Positions 39,766 to 50,131 are shown, counted from the stretch's first letter. The stretch: DNA of 64,000 bases from Coprococcus sp. (GCA_022793995.1 JAAWDY010000011.1:237596-301595); one strand, 5' to 3'. Made by a program: numbers and translations. Notes: a model not told the origin generated them from the letters alone.

Positions 39766-40545
39766 TTATGCATTCCATTTGTTCGATTTTCTTCTCTTAA
39801 TTGAACGGACCACAAATCCGTCTGCTCCTTCGCCCTCATATGCCGCGATCGCCGCCGCGATGACTGCGATCAGCTCCGCGTCGTCAAGCTCCTCTTCCTG
39901 GACCGGTTCCAAAGCGGCAGACACAGCGGATTCTGCAGCCGGCGTGTTCTTCGGCGTGCTCTTTTCCGGTCTGCTAAACCATGCCGGAACATACTTTAAC
40001 ATTGATATCACAAAACACATGAAAATCAGCATTACAAATACAGTGCCCATTCCCAGCAGTGTATTCATTCCTGCCTTCTCTAGAATCTCCGGAATCGTAT
40101 AATGTGCAGAAACCGTCACTGACTCCAGTTCCAGATCTTCATTAAATTCAAATTCCAGCTTTGCATCCCGGTCTGAAAAATCTGCCTCTGCGGTCACCAC
40201 CACGCCGGTGCTGTCTGCCTCGTACTGATAATCCTCATGGGAAATATACTCGCCGCATTCATCTCTTGACGCTTCCCAGCCTTCCAGAGCGTTGATCAGA
40301 ACAGAAGCTTCCATCTTCACACCGACCTGCGCTTCCATCTGCGCCATCAAGGCTCCCTGGTTCCACTCCGACATTCCGGCGATCTGTTCTCCCGTCACAC
40401 CACCGTTTGCGACAACGGAAAGCATATACTCACAGGTACTCTCAAGATCCGACTCATTATATTTCACAGATTTTACATTGCCGCAGCCGGCGAGGACAAG
40501 CATCAGTACCGGAATCCAAAGTAATAAACTAATTTTTTTCTTCAC
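39766..40545 (-). CDS. OadG-like sodium pump decarboxylase gamma subunit with lipoprotein-like N-terminus
   Basis: 259 aa; lipobox-like MLVLAGCGN, a TM (TLLGMGTVFVMLIFMCFVISML), C-terminal ELIAVIAAAIAAYEG typical of OadG-associated regions. Confidence 0.75.
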   Translation of the reverse strand: MKKKISLLLWIPVLMLVLAGCGNVKSVKYNESDLESTCEYMLSVVANGGVTGEQIAGMSEWNQGALMAQMEAQVGVKMEASVLINALEGWEASRDECGEYISHEDYQYEADSTGVVVTAEADFSDRDAKLEFEFNEDLELESVTVSAHYTIPEILEKAGMNTLLGMGTVFVMLIFMCFVISMLKYVPAWFSRPEKSTPKNTPAAESAVSAALEPVQEEELDDAELIAVIAAAIAAYEGEGADGFVVRSIKRRKSNKWNA

Positions 40546-40559
40546 TTTGCCTCACCTCG

Positions 40560-41996
40560 CTAAACTGTTCCATGTTTTTTTGACGGACGCTCTTCCCTCT
40601 TAGTAAATAACATCTCAAATGCTCCAATGATATATTTTCTTGTCTCAGCCGGCCGGATGATCGTGTCCACATATCCTCTTCTAGCCGCGGAAAGCGGGCT
40701 GGACTGCAGCTCTCTGTACTCGGCCGCTTTTTTCTTCTGGGTAGCCGCGTCTGCGTCTGCATACATGATCTTCGCCGCCATATCGGAATCCATCATCCCG
40801 ATCTCTGCATCCGGCCATGCATAGACCATATCCGCTCCGATAGATTTGCTGTTCATAGCAATATAAGCGCTCCCGTACGCCTGTCCTGTGATAACATTGA
40901 CCTTCGGTACGGTCGCCTCCGCAAAAGCACAGGTAAGCGCCGCCATCGCCTTTGCCAGCGTCTTCTCTGAACATTTGGAAGCTTTCAGGCCTCCTACGTT
41001 CGTCAGGGTCAGGACCGGAATCCCGAAAGAATCACAGAATCTCACGAACTCCGCCGCCTTCCTGCAGCCGCGTGCTGAAAGGGAACCGTCAAACTCTTCC
41101 TGAACACCCCCGTCTTCTGCATACACTTTGGAACGATTTGCCACAGCTCCCACCGTCAAACCGTTTAGACGGATAAATCCGGTCACCATGTCTTTTGCAT
41201 ATTCACTCTTTGTCTCAAAAAATATATGATTATCGGAAAGCATCCCCAAAACAATGGAGGAATCCTCAGCCGCATTCTCGATATCACTGCAGATTCGGTT
41301 CAGGTCATCCGTACATTCCTCGTATGCTGTATTATCTTCATTATTCGCCGGAAGAATGCATACCAAGTCGCGAATCTTATCCAGAATCTCTTCCTCCGTA
41401 CCTACCGCGTCTACCAGGCCGGACTCGTGGCTCTGGAACTTGGCGCACGCCGTATCGCACTTCTTCACGTCGTTCCCCAAAATGGCGTTCGGAGAATTGA
41501 CAAACAATCTGCTCTTTGTCTCCATAAAAGTAAAATCATTGAGCGCCGCCATCGTTGCAAGTCCGCCTCCGCAGTTTCCAAAGATTGCCGCGATCTGCGG
41601 GATCACACCGGACGCCATGGACTGCTTGTAATAAAGGTTTCCCAAAGCGCTAAGCGCATCCGTCGCTTCCTGGAGACGCAGCCCTGCACAGTCGATCAGT
41701 CCAATGACCGGAGCCCCCATCTTCAGCGCCATGTCATAAATATTCGCGATCTTTTTCGCGTGCATCTCGCCGACCGCTCCCTTTAAGACCGCTGCATCCT
41801 GGCTGTACACATAGACAAGGTTGCCATCAATCACCCCATAACCAGTGATAACACCGTCGGCCGGAGTCTCCTTCTCCTGCATGTTGAAATCTGTAGTTCT
41901 TGCCGTTACCGCGCCGCCGATTTCAACAAAGCTCCCCGAATCAAGCAAAGTGGCTATTCTCATGCCTGCCGGGTTTGATCTTGTTGTGTTGCTCAT
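40560..41996 (-). CDS. Carboxyltransferase (methylmalonyl-CoA/acyl-CoA decarboxylase alpha-like)
   Basis: Crotonase-fold carboxyltransferase sequence; VITGQAYGSAYIAMNSKSIGADMVYAWPDAEIGMMD. Confidence 0.9.
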   Translation of the reverse strand: MSNTTRSNPAGMRIATLLDSGSFVEIGGAVTARTTDFNMQEKETPADGVITGYGVIDGNLVYVYSQDAAVLKGAVGEMHAKKIANIYDMALKMGAPVIGLIDCAGLRLQEATDALSALGNLYYKQSMASGVIPQIAAIFGNCGGGLATMAALNDFTFMETKSRLFVNSPNAILGNDVKKCDTACAKFQSHESGLVDAVGTEEEILDKIRDLVCILPANNEDNTAYEECTDDLNRICSDIENAAEDSSIVLGMLSDNHIFFETKSEYAKDMVTGFIRLNGLTVGAVANRSKVYAEDGGVQEEFDGSLSARGCRKAAEFVRFCDSFGIPVLTLTNVGGLKASKCSEKTLAKAMAALTCAFAEATVPKVNVITGQAYGSAYIAMNSKSIGADMVYAWPDAEIGMMDSDMAAKIMYADADAATQKKKAAEYRELQSSPLSAARRGYVDTIIRPAETRKYIIGAFEMLFTKREERPSKKHGTV

Positions 41997-42192
41997 AAAA
42001 GTCACCCTCCGTTTTTCTATAAATTAAATGGTAAACCAAATTTCTGCCGAGTATAATTATAATCGCTTTTCAGGAAATCTGCAACCATTTTTGCCATTAT
42101 TTTGTTAATATTTTCACATCAAGTTCAGCCGGACCGCTGAATGTCAGTTCTTCATAAGTATTCATTCAACCACTCTATTTTCTTGTGGGCAT

Positions 42193-42215
42193 AAAAAAAG
42201 CCGCCAGTAAGCGGC
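42193..42215 (-). terminator. Intrinsic terminator in leuA-carboxyltransferase intergenic region
   Basis: Minus strand gccgcttactggcggcttttttt. Confidence 0.7.
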
Positions 42216-42386
42216 AGATGTGGAGGTATTTGTGAATAGCGCCCTGATTGGCGGCTATTCACCCTTCTCCCCTCCGGTTTGATATTCAGATATGCCACCC
42301 TGTAGAAATGCATGTTAGAATTTGAGAACTTCCTGCCTTTTCATTAGGACAAGGCTGTTTGTGATCTTTATTATAACATGCATTTC
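42193..42386 (-). ncRNA. Candidate small RNA/leader between leuA and the carboxyltransferase operon
   Basis: Minus-strand TATAAT (42375-42370), 13-bp IR 42305-42317/42374-42386, 9-bp IR gtgaatagc/gctattcac (42232-42262), ending in an intrinsic terminator. Confidence 0.4.
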
Positions 42387-42449
42387 ACAGCATTGTGATA
42401 TCGTTTTTCGTCGAAATTTATCTTTTTTTATCGAATAAGAACTGCGCCT

Positions 42450-44438
42450 TTATTTCTGGTTCCGGAACTGGACCGGCGTCATCTGGTACGCTTTTTTGAA
42501 AAGCCTGTTAAAATGCTCTACATTCTGGTAACCTACAGATATTGCGATGTTCTCCACCGTCATGCTGCTGCTTTTCAGAAGCGCCCTTGCCTTTTTCATC
42601 CGCACCTTCTTCACAATATCGCCAAATGTCATACCCGATTTCTCTTTGATATATTTGGAAAGGTACGGTTTTGAGAGGTAGAATTTTTCAGAGAGGTCGT
42701 CCAGGGACACATCCAGATAATTCTCCTGTATATAGTTCATGATCTCAATCAGCCGTTCATCCTTACATTCCTCGGAATTGTGGATTTCTTCTATTTTATT
42801 CACCGCAACCGCAAGAGCCTGGATGGAGGCTTTGATAATATCCGCATCAATCCCCACTCCCCAGTAGACCTTTCCTTTACAGATGACTCCCACATAAGCG
42901 CAGGCCTTGGAAGAAGAGCCCTTCGTCAAAGAGTGCTCCTCGTAGAAGGTCAGCTCATAGCTGACGCCAAAATACTGCTTGATCGCGTTGCTCACAGCAT
43001 CCAGGCGTCCATTTCCGGTTGCTGTTACGACCCGCTTTCCATTTCCATGGGAAATGGTAGCAGATGCCAGGATCCCATCCTCCTGTTTAAAATGGCACTC
43101 ATCGATCGTAAATACTCCTCTGCAGTTCACGTAATGGTCTTCAAAAATGTGATATACCAATTCTGGGGTGAGCTCTTTATGCGCTTTGTCAGATACATCC
43201 TTTACCAGATATCCGACCTCTTCCTTCATCTTTTCCGGCAGGCTGACGCCAAAGTTCCGCTTCAGAATATAGTTGACGCCTCCCTTTCCGGACTGGCTGT
43301 TGATACGAATCACATCCTTGTCGTAAGTCCTCCCCACATCCTTGGGGTCGATCGGCAGGTAAGGAACCGACCATTTTTCGGTTTTTCCTTCTTCCCACCA
43401 GGCCATCCCTTTTGCGATCGCATCCTGGTGCGAACCAGAGAACGCGGTAAATACTAAATCTCCCGCGTACGGCTGCCTCTCGTATACGTGCATCCTCGTC
43501 AAGTGCTCGTAGGTCTGCCGGATTTCCATCATATTAGAGAAATCGAGTCCCGGATCCACTCCATGGGAGAACATATTCAGCGCCAGCGTGACAATATCCA
43601 CATTCCCGGTACGCTCTCCATTTCCAAACAACGTCCCTTCAATACGTTCCGCCCCGGCAAGCACTCCCATCTCCGCCGTCGCCACACCGCTTCCCCGGTC
43701 ATTGTGCGGATGGAGGCAAAGCGTAACGCCGTCCCTATATTTCAAATGCTTATCCACGTATTCTACCTGAGCGGCAAATACATGCGGCATCGCATTCTCC
43801 ACTGTTGTCGGTATATTGATGATCGCCTTCTTCTCCTTTGTCGGCTTCCATATATCCAAAACGGCGTTGCAGACATCCACCGCATAATCTACTTCCGTTC
43901 CCGGAAAACTTTCCGGGCTGTACTGGAATGTAAAATTCCCGTCCGTTTCATCCGCCAGCTCTTTCAGGAGCTTCGCCCCTTCCACAGCGATCTTCATAAT
44001 CTCTTCTTTACTCTTTTTAAACACCTGTTCCCTCTGGGCTACCGAAGTCGAATTATAGAGATGTACCACCGCATGAGGCGCTCCTTTGACTGCCTCGAAC
44101 GTCTTCTTGATGATATGCTCTCTGGCCTGTGTCAAAACCTGCACGGTCACATCATCCGGTATCATATTCTTTTCGATCAGTGTCCGCATAAACTGGTATT
44201 CCGTTTCAGACGCCGCCGGGAATCCTACCTCAATCTCTTTGAATCCCACCTTCAAAAGCAGTTGGAAAAATTCCAGTTTTTCTTCCAGACTCATCGGTTC
44301 AATGAGTGCCTGATTACCGTCGCGCAGATCCACGCTGCACCAGATGGGCGGTTTTTCAATGTGGTCTTTTTTTACCCAGTCATGGCTGACCTCGGGCGGC
44401 ATGAAATATTGTCTTTCATATTTCGTATAATTCTTCAT
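42450..44438 (-). CDS. leuA: 2-isopropylmalate synthase (type 2-like) with C-terminal AraC-family HTH domain fusion
   Basis: N-term [18 protein letters not shown]..., [15 protein letters not shown]; LeuA_dimer-like region to ~aa 555; last ~102 aa ([102 protein letters not shown]) are a canonical AraC HTH. Confidence 0.95.
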   Translation of the reverse strand: MKNYTKYERQYFMPPEVSHDWVKKDHIEKPPIWCSVDLRDGNQALIEPMSLEEKLEFFQLLLKVGFKEIEVGFPAASETEYQFMRTLIEKNMIPDDVTVQVLTQAREHIIKKTFEAVKGAPHAVVHLYNSTSVAQREQVFKKSKEEIMKIAVEGAKLLKELADETDGNFTFQYSPESFPGTEVDYAVDVCNAVLDIWKPTKEKKAIINIPTTVENAMPHVFAAQVEYVDKHLKYRDGVTLCLHPHNDRGSGVATAEMGVLAGAERIEGTLFGNGERTGNVDIVTLALNMFSHGVDPGLDFSNMMEIRQTYEHLTRMHVYERQPYAGDLVFTAFSGSHQDAIAKGMAWWEEGKTEKWSVPYLPIDPKDVGRTYDKDVIRINSQSGKGGVNYILKRNFGVSLPEKMKEEVGYLVKDVSDKAHKELTPELVYHIFEDHYVNCRGVFTIDECHFKQEDGILASATISHGNGKRVVTATGNGRLDAVSNAIKQYFGVSYELTFYEEHSLTKGSSSKACAYVGVICKGKVYWGVGIDADIIKASIQALAVAVNKIEEIHNSEECKDERLIEIMNYIQENYLDVSLDDLSEKFYLSKPYLSKYIKEKSGMTFGDIVKKVRMKKARALLKSSSMTVENIAISVGYQNVEHFNRLFKKAYQMTPVQFRNQK

Positions 44439-44582
44439 TTGCTTCCTCTCCTTCTATCAAAAGCAACGGATACGTATTTGATAAATATCCGTCAACTTTC
44501 TTGTCTTTTTTTATTTTCCTCACCTATACTAGCACATCAAAAATAGAAAGTCCAGCGATAAATTTAAGCAATTTCGTTGATC

Positions 44583-45980
44583 CTATTTGTTCCAGAGACG
44601 AAACTTCAAATAGATTTCCGTCAGTTTTTTACCAACCCACTGCACTGTACGCTCTTTGATTTCCTCTGCTGTTACAAGCGGATCCTCCCGGATCACACGA
44701 CCTTCCAACGAGTAACGTACGCTTCCTACGCTTTCCCCTTTTGCGACCGGGGCGCAAAGCCAGTCTTTTTCCGTCACCTCCACCGTGACCTCTTCATCCT
44801 CCCGAAGCAGTACGTTAAAGGTATCTTCTTTTGTCCCCTCTATGACCTGTACATTTACTTCTTCAAAGAGCTGCCCGTCCGCCGTGATTCCTTCTAGAAC
44901 CGGAATCGGAGAAGTCTCCGGCTTTATGTATACATCGCGGTATTCATAATTTTCCAGCGCGTAAGCCATCAGTTTTTTGGTGTCTGCCCATTTATAACTC
45001 TTATTATTCGGCCAGCCGCATGCAAGAAGCGCCACGACAAACGTTTTTCCGTCTTTTCTGAGCGCTCCCACATAGCAGTATCCTGCGTCTCCCGTAAATC
45101 CTGTTTTTCCCGAAAGTGCGCCTTCCATCATGTCCAGAAATTGATTATGATTCGTACAGGAAAAATTTCTTTTCCCCGAAACGTCAGAAAATCCATACTG
45201 CCTTGTCTGGGTGATCGCCAGAAATTCTTCTGATTTCGGCGATTTTGCAATACAATAGCTCATGATCTTTGCAAGATCCGCCGCTGAAATACTGTGCGTC
45301 CCTCCTTCATCCGTTCCGTCCAGCCCGTTCGGAGTGACAAAATGCGCATTCTCACAGCCGATCTCCTTGGCCTTTGCATTCATCTTATCTGCAAATTCCG
45401 GGACAGATCCTGCGATGTGCTCCGCGATAGCATAAGCGCTGTCATTATGGGATTCCAGCATCAAAGAATGCAGAAGATCTTTAAGGATAAACTGTTCCCC
45501 CTCTCTCATTCCCAAATGTACTTTAGGCTGAGACGCTGCTTTGCCGGAGGCTGTCACCACATCCTCCATATTGCCCTCCTCAAGGGCCAGGATGCAGGTC
45601 ATGATCTTCGTCGTGCTTGCCATCGGCCGCATCGTGCCGCCATCTTTGGAAATAAGGACTCTCTGGCTGTCCGCATCCATCAGGACCGCGGATTTAGCAT
45701 ACAGGCTGCCCAGATCATCCGGAATCTTTTCCTCTATGACGGCTGTTGTCCCATCTTCTGCCTGAACTGGCGGCTCCTCCTTAGCCCGCGCCCTTTCTAT
45801 ACCTTGGCTTTCTCCAGGCGCTATGCAGATACAGACTGCGAAAACTACAGCAAAAAGGAATGCCGCTCCCCTTGCCACCCATCCTTTTGGCCGCTGGTAA
45901 GGCACTCCCTTATACCCTGTCTTTTTATCATCCCGTTTTTTTCTGTCTGCCATAGTACAAAATCTCCCATTTCTCCACAA
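44583..45980 (-). CDS. D-alanyl-D-alanine carboxypeptidase (DacF-like)
   Basis: PBP5-family motifs MASTTKIMTCI and SHNDSAYAI, KTGFTGDAGYC; start may be 45953. Confidence 0.92.
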   Translation of the reverse strand: MWRNGRFCTMADRKKRDDKKTGYKGVPYQRPKGWVARGAAFLFAVVFAVCICIAPGESQGIERARAKEEPPVQAEDGTTAVIEEKIPDDLGSLYAKSAVLMDADSQRVLISKDGGTMRPMASTTKIMTCILALEEGNMEDVVTASGKAASQPKVHLGMREGEQFILKDLLHSLMLESHNDSAYAIAEHIAGSVPEFADKMNAKAKEIGCENAHFVTPNGLDGTDEGGTHSISAADLAKIMSYCIAKSPKSEEFLAITQTRQYGFSDVSGKRNFSCTNHNQFLDMMEGALSGKTGFTGDAGYCYVGALRKDGKTFVVALLACGWPNNKSYKWADTKKLMAYALENYEYRDVYIKPETSPIPVLEGITADGQLFEEVNVQVIEGTKEDTFNVLLREDEEVTVEVTEKDWLCAPVAKGESVGSVRYSLEGRVIREDPLVTAEEIKERTVQWVGKKLTEIYLKFRLWNK

Positions 45981-46087
45981 CGGATCTGTTCATTCTAAAA
46001 CCATCCTATGAAAAACCCGGGATAACTATGCCATTTCTTTTGCGCCTAATACAGCATTGCGGATATAACGGTGCTGTACTAGTTACA

Positions 46088-46663
46088 CTAAACCTCCAGC
46101 TTGAGCTGCACTTCATCCTCCGCCTCTTCCTTCAGTGTCTCCATCTTTTCTGCATCGATTCCGGGGAGATCTTCAAGCGACTGTACGCCGAACCTCCGGA
46201 GGAATTCCTCCGTCGTGCCGAAAAGGAGCGGCCTCCCCGGCGCGTCCAGTCTTCCCTGCTCACAGACCAGGTCATATTCGATCAGCTTATTCACGGCATG
46301 ATCGGATTTAACTCCCCGGATCTTCTCAATCTCCAGCCTCGTCACCGGCTGTCTGTACGCGATAATGGAAAGCGTCTCCAGCATCACATCCGTAAGGATA
46401 TACCGTTTCGGCTGTTTGGCGACCCGGATCAAATATTCATACATCTCCGGCTTGGTGCACATCTGAAAAGCATGGTCCAGCTCAATGATACGCACTCCCC
46501 TGTCCTCGCTTTGGTAGCGATCCATCATATTATGTATGATCTTTACCGTCGTCTCTTCATCGTGCTCGATCGCCGCGGCAATTTTTTCCACCTGGACAGA
46601 CTCTCCCATTGTAAAAAGGACCGCCTCTATGATACTTTCCAGTCGTTTGATTTCTTCACTCAT
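46088..46663 (-). CDS. scpB: Segregation and condensation protein B
   Basis: 191 aa; ESIIEAVLFTMGESVQVEKIA; RQPVTRLEIEKIRGVKSD. Confidence 0.95.
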   Translation of the reverse strand: MSEEIKRLESIIEAVLFTMGESVQVEKIAAAIEHDEETTVKIIHNMMDRYQSEDRGVRIIELDHAFQMCTKPEMYEYLIRVAKQPKRYILTDVMLETLSIIAYRQPVTRLEIEKIRGVKSDHAVNKLIEYDLVCEQGRLDAPGRPLLFGTTEEFLRRFGVQSLEDLPGIDAEKMETLKEEAEDEVQLKLEV

Positions 46664-47415
46664 TCTTCTTCCTTTTCTATCGACATGATCTGAATCTCGT
46701 CAAAAAGATTCTCCTGCTCGATCTTCACCTTACCCACTTTCATTAATTCCAGGACAGCCAGAAAGGTAACCACTACCTGTACCCTGGACGCCTGTACTTC
46801 GAGCAGCTCGCGGAACGATATTCTCCCTTTTCTGCGGGCATAGTTCTCCACAAACTCAAGTTTTTCAGGAAGAGTCACCTCTTCTTTCTCAATCTTTCCG
46901 TATTTGCTGCGGATCGGATCGATCTTATCCGTCTGCCTGCGAAGCACTTCCTTAAATACGTCGTTTAGTTTCGACAAAGTAAGATCCTTAAGCAGCTCGT
47001 CCAGATCAACGGGTTCGACATATTCTTCTACTTCCTTCGGCAGGGTCGGCGCCTTATATAAGACGCGCTGTCCGTCTACCTGCCTGTCCCTTAGTTCATA
47101 AGACATATATTTGTACATTTTATACTGAAGGAGCTGTTCAACCAACTCTTTACGCGGATCTTCCTCCTCCCCCTCCTCGTTTACCTCTTTGGGAAGGAGC
47201 ATCCGGCATTTAATGTCCAGGAGGGTCGCCGCCATCAATAGAAACTCACTCATGATATTGAGGTCTTCCCGTTCCATGGCCTGGATATATTCCATATATT
47301 GATTCGTGATCTCCACGATCGGAATGTCATAAATATCAATCTTATTCTTATCGATCAAATGCAGAAGCAGATCTAAGGGTCCCTCGAAGACCTGCAGTTT
47401 AACCGGTATTCCCAT
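46660..47415 (-). CDS. scpA: Segregation and condensation protein A
   Basis: 251 aa; LQVFEGPLDLLLHLIDKNKIDIYDIPI; overlaps scpB by 4 bp. Confidence 0.96.
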   Translation of the reverse strand: MGIPVKLQVFEGPLDLLLHLIDKNKIDIYDIPIVEITNQYMEYIQAMEREDLNIMSEFLLMAATLLDIKCRMLLPKEVNEEGEEEDPRKELVEQLLQYKMYKYMSYELRDRQVDGQRVLYKAPTLPKEVEEYVEPVDLDELLKDLTLSKLNDVFKEVLRRQTDKIDPIRSKYGKIEKEEVTLPEKLEFVENYARRKGRISFRELLEVQASRVQVVVTFLAVLELMKVGKVKIEQENLFDEIQIMSIEKEEE

Positions 47416-47506
47416 GTCATCTCTCCTGACTATATTTTGGGGATGTCTGCTGTTTCCCCTTGGACATTATACTAGAAAATACCTGTCATCACAAGTGGAA
47501 TCTTTC

Positions 47507-48379
47507 CTACCCTTTTCCCTGCACATGAAGCACGATCAGTTCAGCAGGATTAAAGAGACGAATATTCACCGTGTGCGTCCCCAGCCCTTTGCTTACCACA
47601 ATGACTGTCTCTTCCTCCTGATAGCAGCTTCCGGAGTATCGAGGAAACATCCCTGCCTGCGGATCAATGAGTCCGCCCAGGAAAGGGATGCGCACGATGC
47701 CACCGTGCAGATGGCCGGACAGAACCAGATCCGCACCCCATGCTTTATATACCCTGGCGTCTGCAGGATTATGGGCAAGCACAATATTATAGTTCTCTTT
47801 ATCCGCTTTCCCCAGCCTATCCTCCACATCCTTTATCTGCATCCTGTATGCTTTGCGCCTTGCATAGCACTCCATGGGAACCTCAATCCCGTAAATCTTC
47901 TCCGGGCTTTTGTACCATATTTTTTCACAACTTTCATTGACTAGAAACGTAACTCCCGCTTCCTCCAGCTCTTTTTTATAATCTCTGTACATGTCCCCAT
48001 ACCAGTCCTCGTACACATGGAGCCGCTGCTCATGGTTTCCATTTGCATAATAGACCGGCGCAATCCGAGGCAGCCGCTTCATCAAAGCGGCCGCCTCGGC
48101 AAAGGAACCCCCCCGTTTCCCGATCAGCATATCGCCTGTCACCAGGATCAGATCCGGTCTCTCCCTTTGAATCGCCTCTATCAATCGTCCATTCTTTTTG
48201 CCATATTCGTGATTGTGCAAATCGCTGAGAAATACAATTTTCTGTTCCTTCGTACACTTCTTAAATTTGGAAGTCTTGATCTGATAGTGGACTACTGAGA
48301 AAGACAAAAGTTCACGTATCATTTCCAGACAAGCAAAAACCATAGCCGCAAGAAACATGACTCCCACTGTTTTTTTCAT
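47507..48379 (-). CDS. Metallophosphoesterase
   Basis: IVFLSDLHNHEYG, VTGDM, YYANGNHE, LSGHLHGG. Confidence 0.92.
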   Translation of the reverse strand: MKKTVGVMFLAAMVFACLEMIRELLSFSVVHYQIKTSKFKKCTKEQKIVFLSDLHNHEYGKKNGRLIEAIQRERPDLILVTGDMLIGKRGGSFAEAAALMKRLPRIAPVYYANGNHEQRLHVYEDWYGDMYRDYKKELEEAGVTFLVNESCEKIWYKSPEKIYGIEVPMECYARRKAYRMQIKDVEDRLGKADKENYNIVLAHNPADARVYKAWGADLVLSGHLHGGIVRIPFLGGLIDPQAGMFPRYSGSCYQEEETVIVVSKGLGTHTVNIRLFNPAELIVLHVQGKG

Positions 48380-48416
48380 CTTTTCCTCCATTTTGTATAT
48401 ATTTTGCAGCACAAAC

Positions 48417-49712
48417 CTATACGGTCATCTGTTCCAGTACTTCAAGCAGTGCGCTGAAATACGTTCGTTTTCCCACTTCTTTTTTTGCCAATACGGGGAC
48501 CTCTCCAATCTGCTCTCCATTCAATGTATATACCACTTTCCCGATTACATCCCCCTTTTTGACCGGAGCTTCTGTCTTTTGCATTTTAACCGTCTTTTTG
48601 ATATCACTCATCTTTGCCCCTGTCACATCTATGTATTGGAATATTTCATCTGCCTCTCCTTCCACCTGTTTTTCGACCCCCCGGAATACATCGGCGTACA
48701 CGGTCTTTTCCAATATTTTTTCATCACTGTACCGACTGCATTTTCCGAACCCGTAATTCAGCATAGCAATCGCGTCTTTAACGCGGGTCTTGGAATCCGG
48801 CTCTGCCATCACCACCGCGATCATTTCGATTTCATCCTTTTTCGCTGTGGCGGACAAGCAGAATTTTGCTTTACTCGTAGAACCTGTTTTTAGACCAGTC
48901 GCATATTCATACTGCCGTATCAGTTTATTCGTATTTGTCAATCCAAACTCACTGGAACCTTTGGCTGTCGTGTGGGTGATATTTTCCATCCAGATCATAG
49001 AGTAATCGTGGATCTGCGGGTATTTCGTGATCAGCTCCCGGGACATCAGGGCAATATCCTTTGCAGTAGTCAGATGTCCGTCCGCATCCAGGCCGTTGCA
49101 GTTGACAAAGTGTGTATTCTCCATCCCCAGCCCTTTGGCTCTTTCATTCATCTGCTCTACGAACGCTTCCTCGTTTCCGGCAATCTGTTCCGCCATAGCC
49201 ACACAAGCGTCGTTAGCGCTTGCGACTGCGATACACTTCAGCATTGTATCCACCGTCTGCGTCTCTCCAGGTTCCAAAAATACCTGCGACCCTCCCATGG
49301 AGGCCGCATACTCGGACACAGTGACGGAGTCCTCCAGCTTGATCTGCCCTTGATCGAGCGCGTCAAATATCAAAAGCATGGTCATCACCTTCGTGACGCT
49401 GGCGGGTGGAAGCTGCCGGTCCGCCTCCTTTTCATAGAGCACCTGTCCCCCGGACGCCTCCATAATGATGCCTGTTTCCGCGGAAATGTCCGGTCCCGCA
49501 GAAACGCCGGGCTCTCCTTTTTCCTCATTCCCCTCGTTCTCTTCTGTCTCCTCGTTCTCTTCTGTCTCCTCGTTCTCTTCTGTCTCCTCGTTCTCTTCTG
49601 TCTCCTTGTTCTCTTCTGTCTCCTCGTAAACGACCGTATCCCGAAGAGGCATAGCATAGACTGTCTGTGTGCAAAGAAATGTGCACAATAATACTGCCAG
49701 AAATTTCCGCAT
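48417..49712 (-). CDS. D-alanyl-D-alanine carboxypeptidase with Glu-rich repeat linker after the signal peptide
   Basis: PASVTKVMTMLLIF, ASANDACVAMAEQ, GLKTGSTSKAKFC; EETEEN repeat region encoded by an 18-bp tandem repeat. Confidence 0.92.
   Translation of the reverse strand: MRKFLAVLLCTFLCTQTVYAMPLRDTVVYEETEENKETEENEETEENEETEENEETEENEGNEEKGEPGVSAGPDISAETGIIMEASGGQVLYEKEADRQLPPASVTKVMTMLLIFDALDQGQIKLEDSVTVSEYAASMGGSQVFLEPGETQTVDTMLKCIAVASANDACVAMAEQIAGNEEAFVEQMNERAKGLGMENTHFVNCNGLDADGHLTTAKDIALMSRELITKYPQIHDYSMIWMENITHTTAKGSSEFGLTNTNKLIRQYEYATGLKTGSTSKAKFCLSATAKKDEIEMIAVVMAEPDSKTRVKDAIAMLNYGFGKCSRYSDEKILEKTVYADVFRGVEKQVEGEADEIFQYIDVTGAKMSDIKKTVKMQKTEAPVKKGDVIGKVVYTLNGEQIGEVPVLAKKEVGKRTYFSALLEVLEQMTV
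49533..49622. repeat. Five tandem copies of an 18-bp unit (ctcgttctcttctgtctc) inside the carboxypeptidase gene
   Basis: Units start at 49533, 49551, 49569, 49587 and 49605 (the last with one substitution). Confidence 0.95.
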
Positions 49713-49855
49713 GGCGTAAGCTCCTCTTTTATTTCGTCTGTTACTAATTATAGTACGGAGCAGACAGGAATATGAATCCTTGTAAAAAACCACGCAAAAA
49801 AAGGCCCCTTATCCATATAGATGGATTTTCTGCCTTTATTTTGCTGTACAACATG

Positions 49856-50131
49856 CTATACTTTATTATATTCATTCCCTTTTTCGTTGAACCAATCCAG
49901 CGCCTTGCAGATGCCTTCCTCCGAAAATGGGAATTCCTGTACCACGAATTTCTCCCTGGGAGTCTTATCATAGCAGAAAGGCCCCTCCCATACGGTTCCG
50001 AGTAAAATACTTTCCGTCTCTTTTTTCACCTGTTCCAGCCGGAAATTCATGTTTCCGATACTGCCATTAAACTTCTGTTTTTTATAGAAATTCAGCGGAA
50101 AGAGCTGTACCCGCTTGAGCATGCTTTTCAC
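49856..50131 (-). CDS. Conserved-looking hypothetical protein (91 aa)
   Basis: ORF overlaps the start of the operon pattern (4-bp overlap with the upstream isomerase gene); terminator-like hairpin downstream. Confidence 0.65.
   Translation of the reverse strand: MKSMLKRVQLFPLNFYKKQKFNGSIGNMNFRLEQVKKETESILLGTVWEGPFCYDKTPREKFVVQEFPFSEEGICKALDWFNEKGNEYNKV

Noticed and set aside
42287-42305. Sequence cagggtggcatatctg as a T-box antiterminator
   Set aside because: Only the GGGTGG part matches; the required ACCGCG portion is missing.
49385-49657. Arg-rich RRQKRTR repeat ORF
   Set aside because: Out-of-frame reading of the 18-bp minisatellite within the carboxypeptidase gene.
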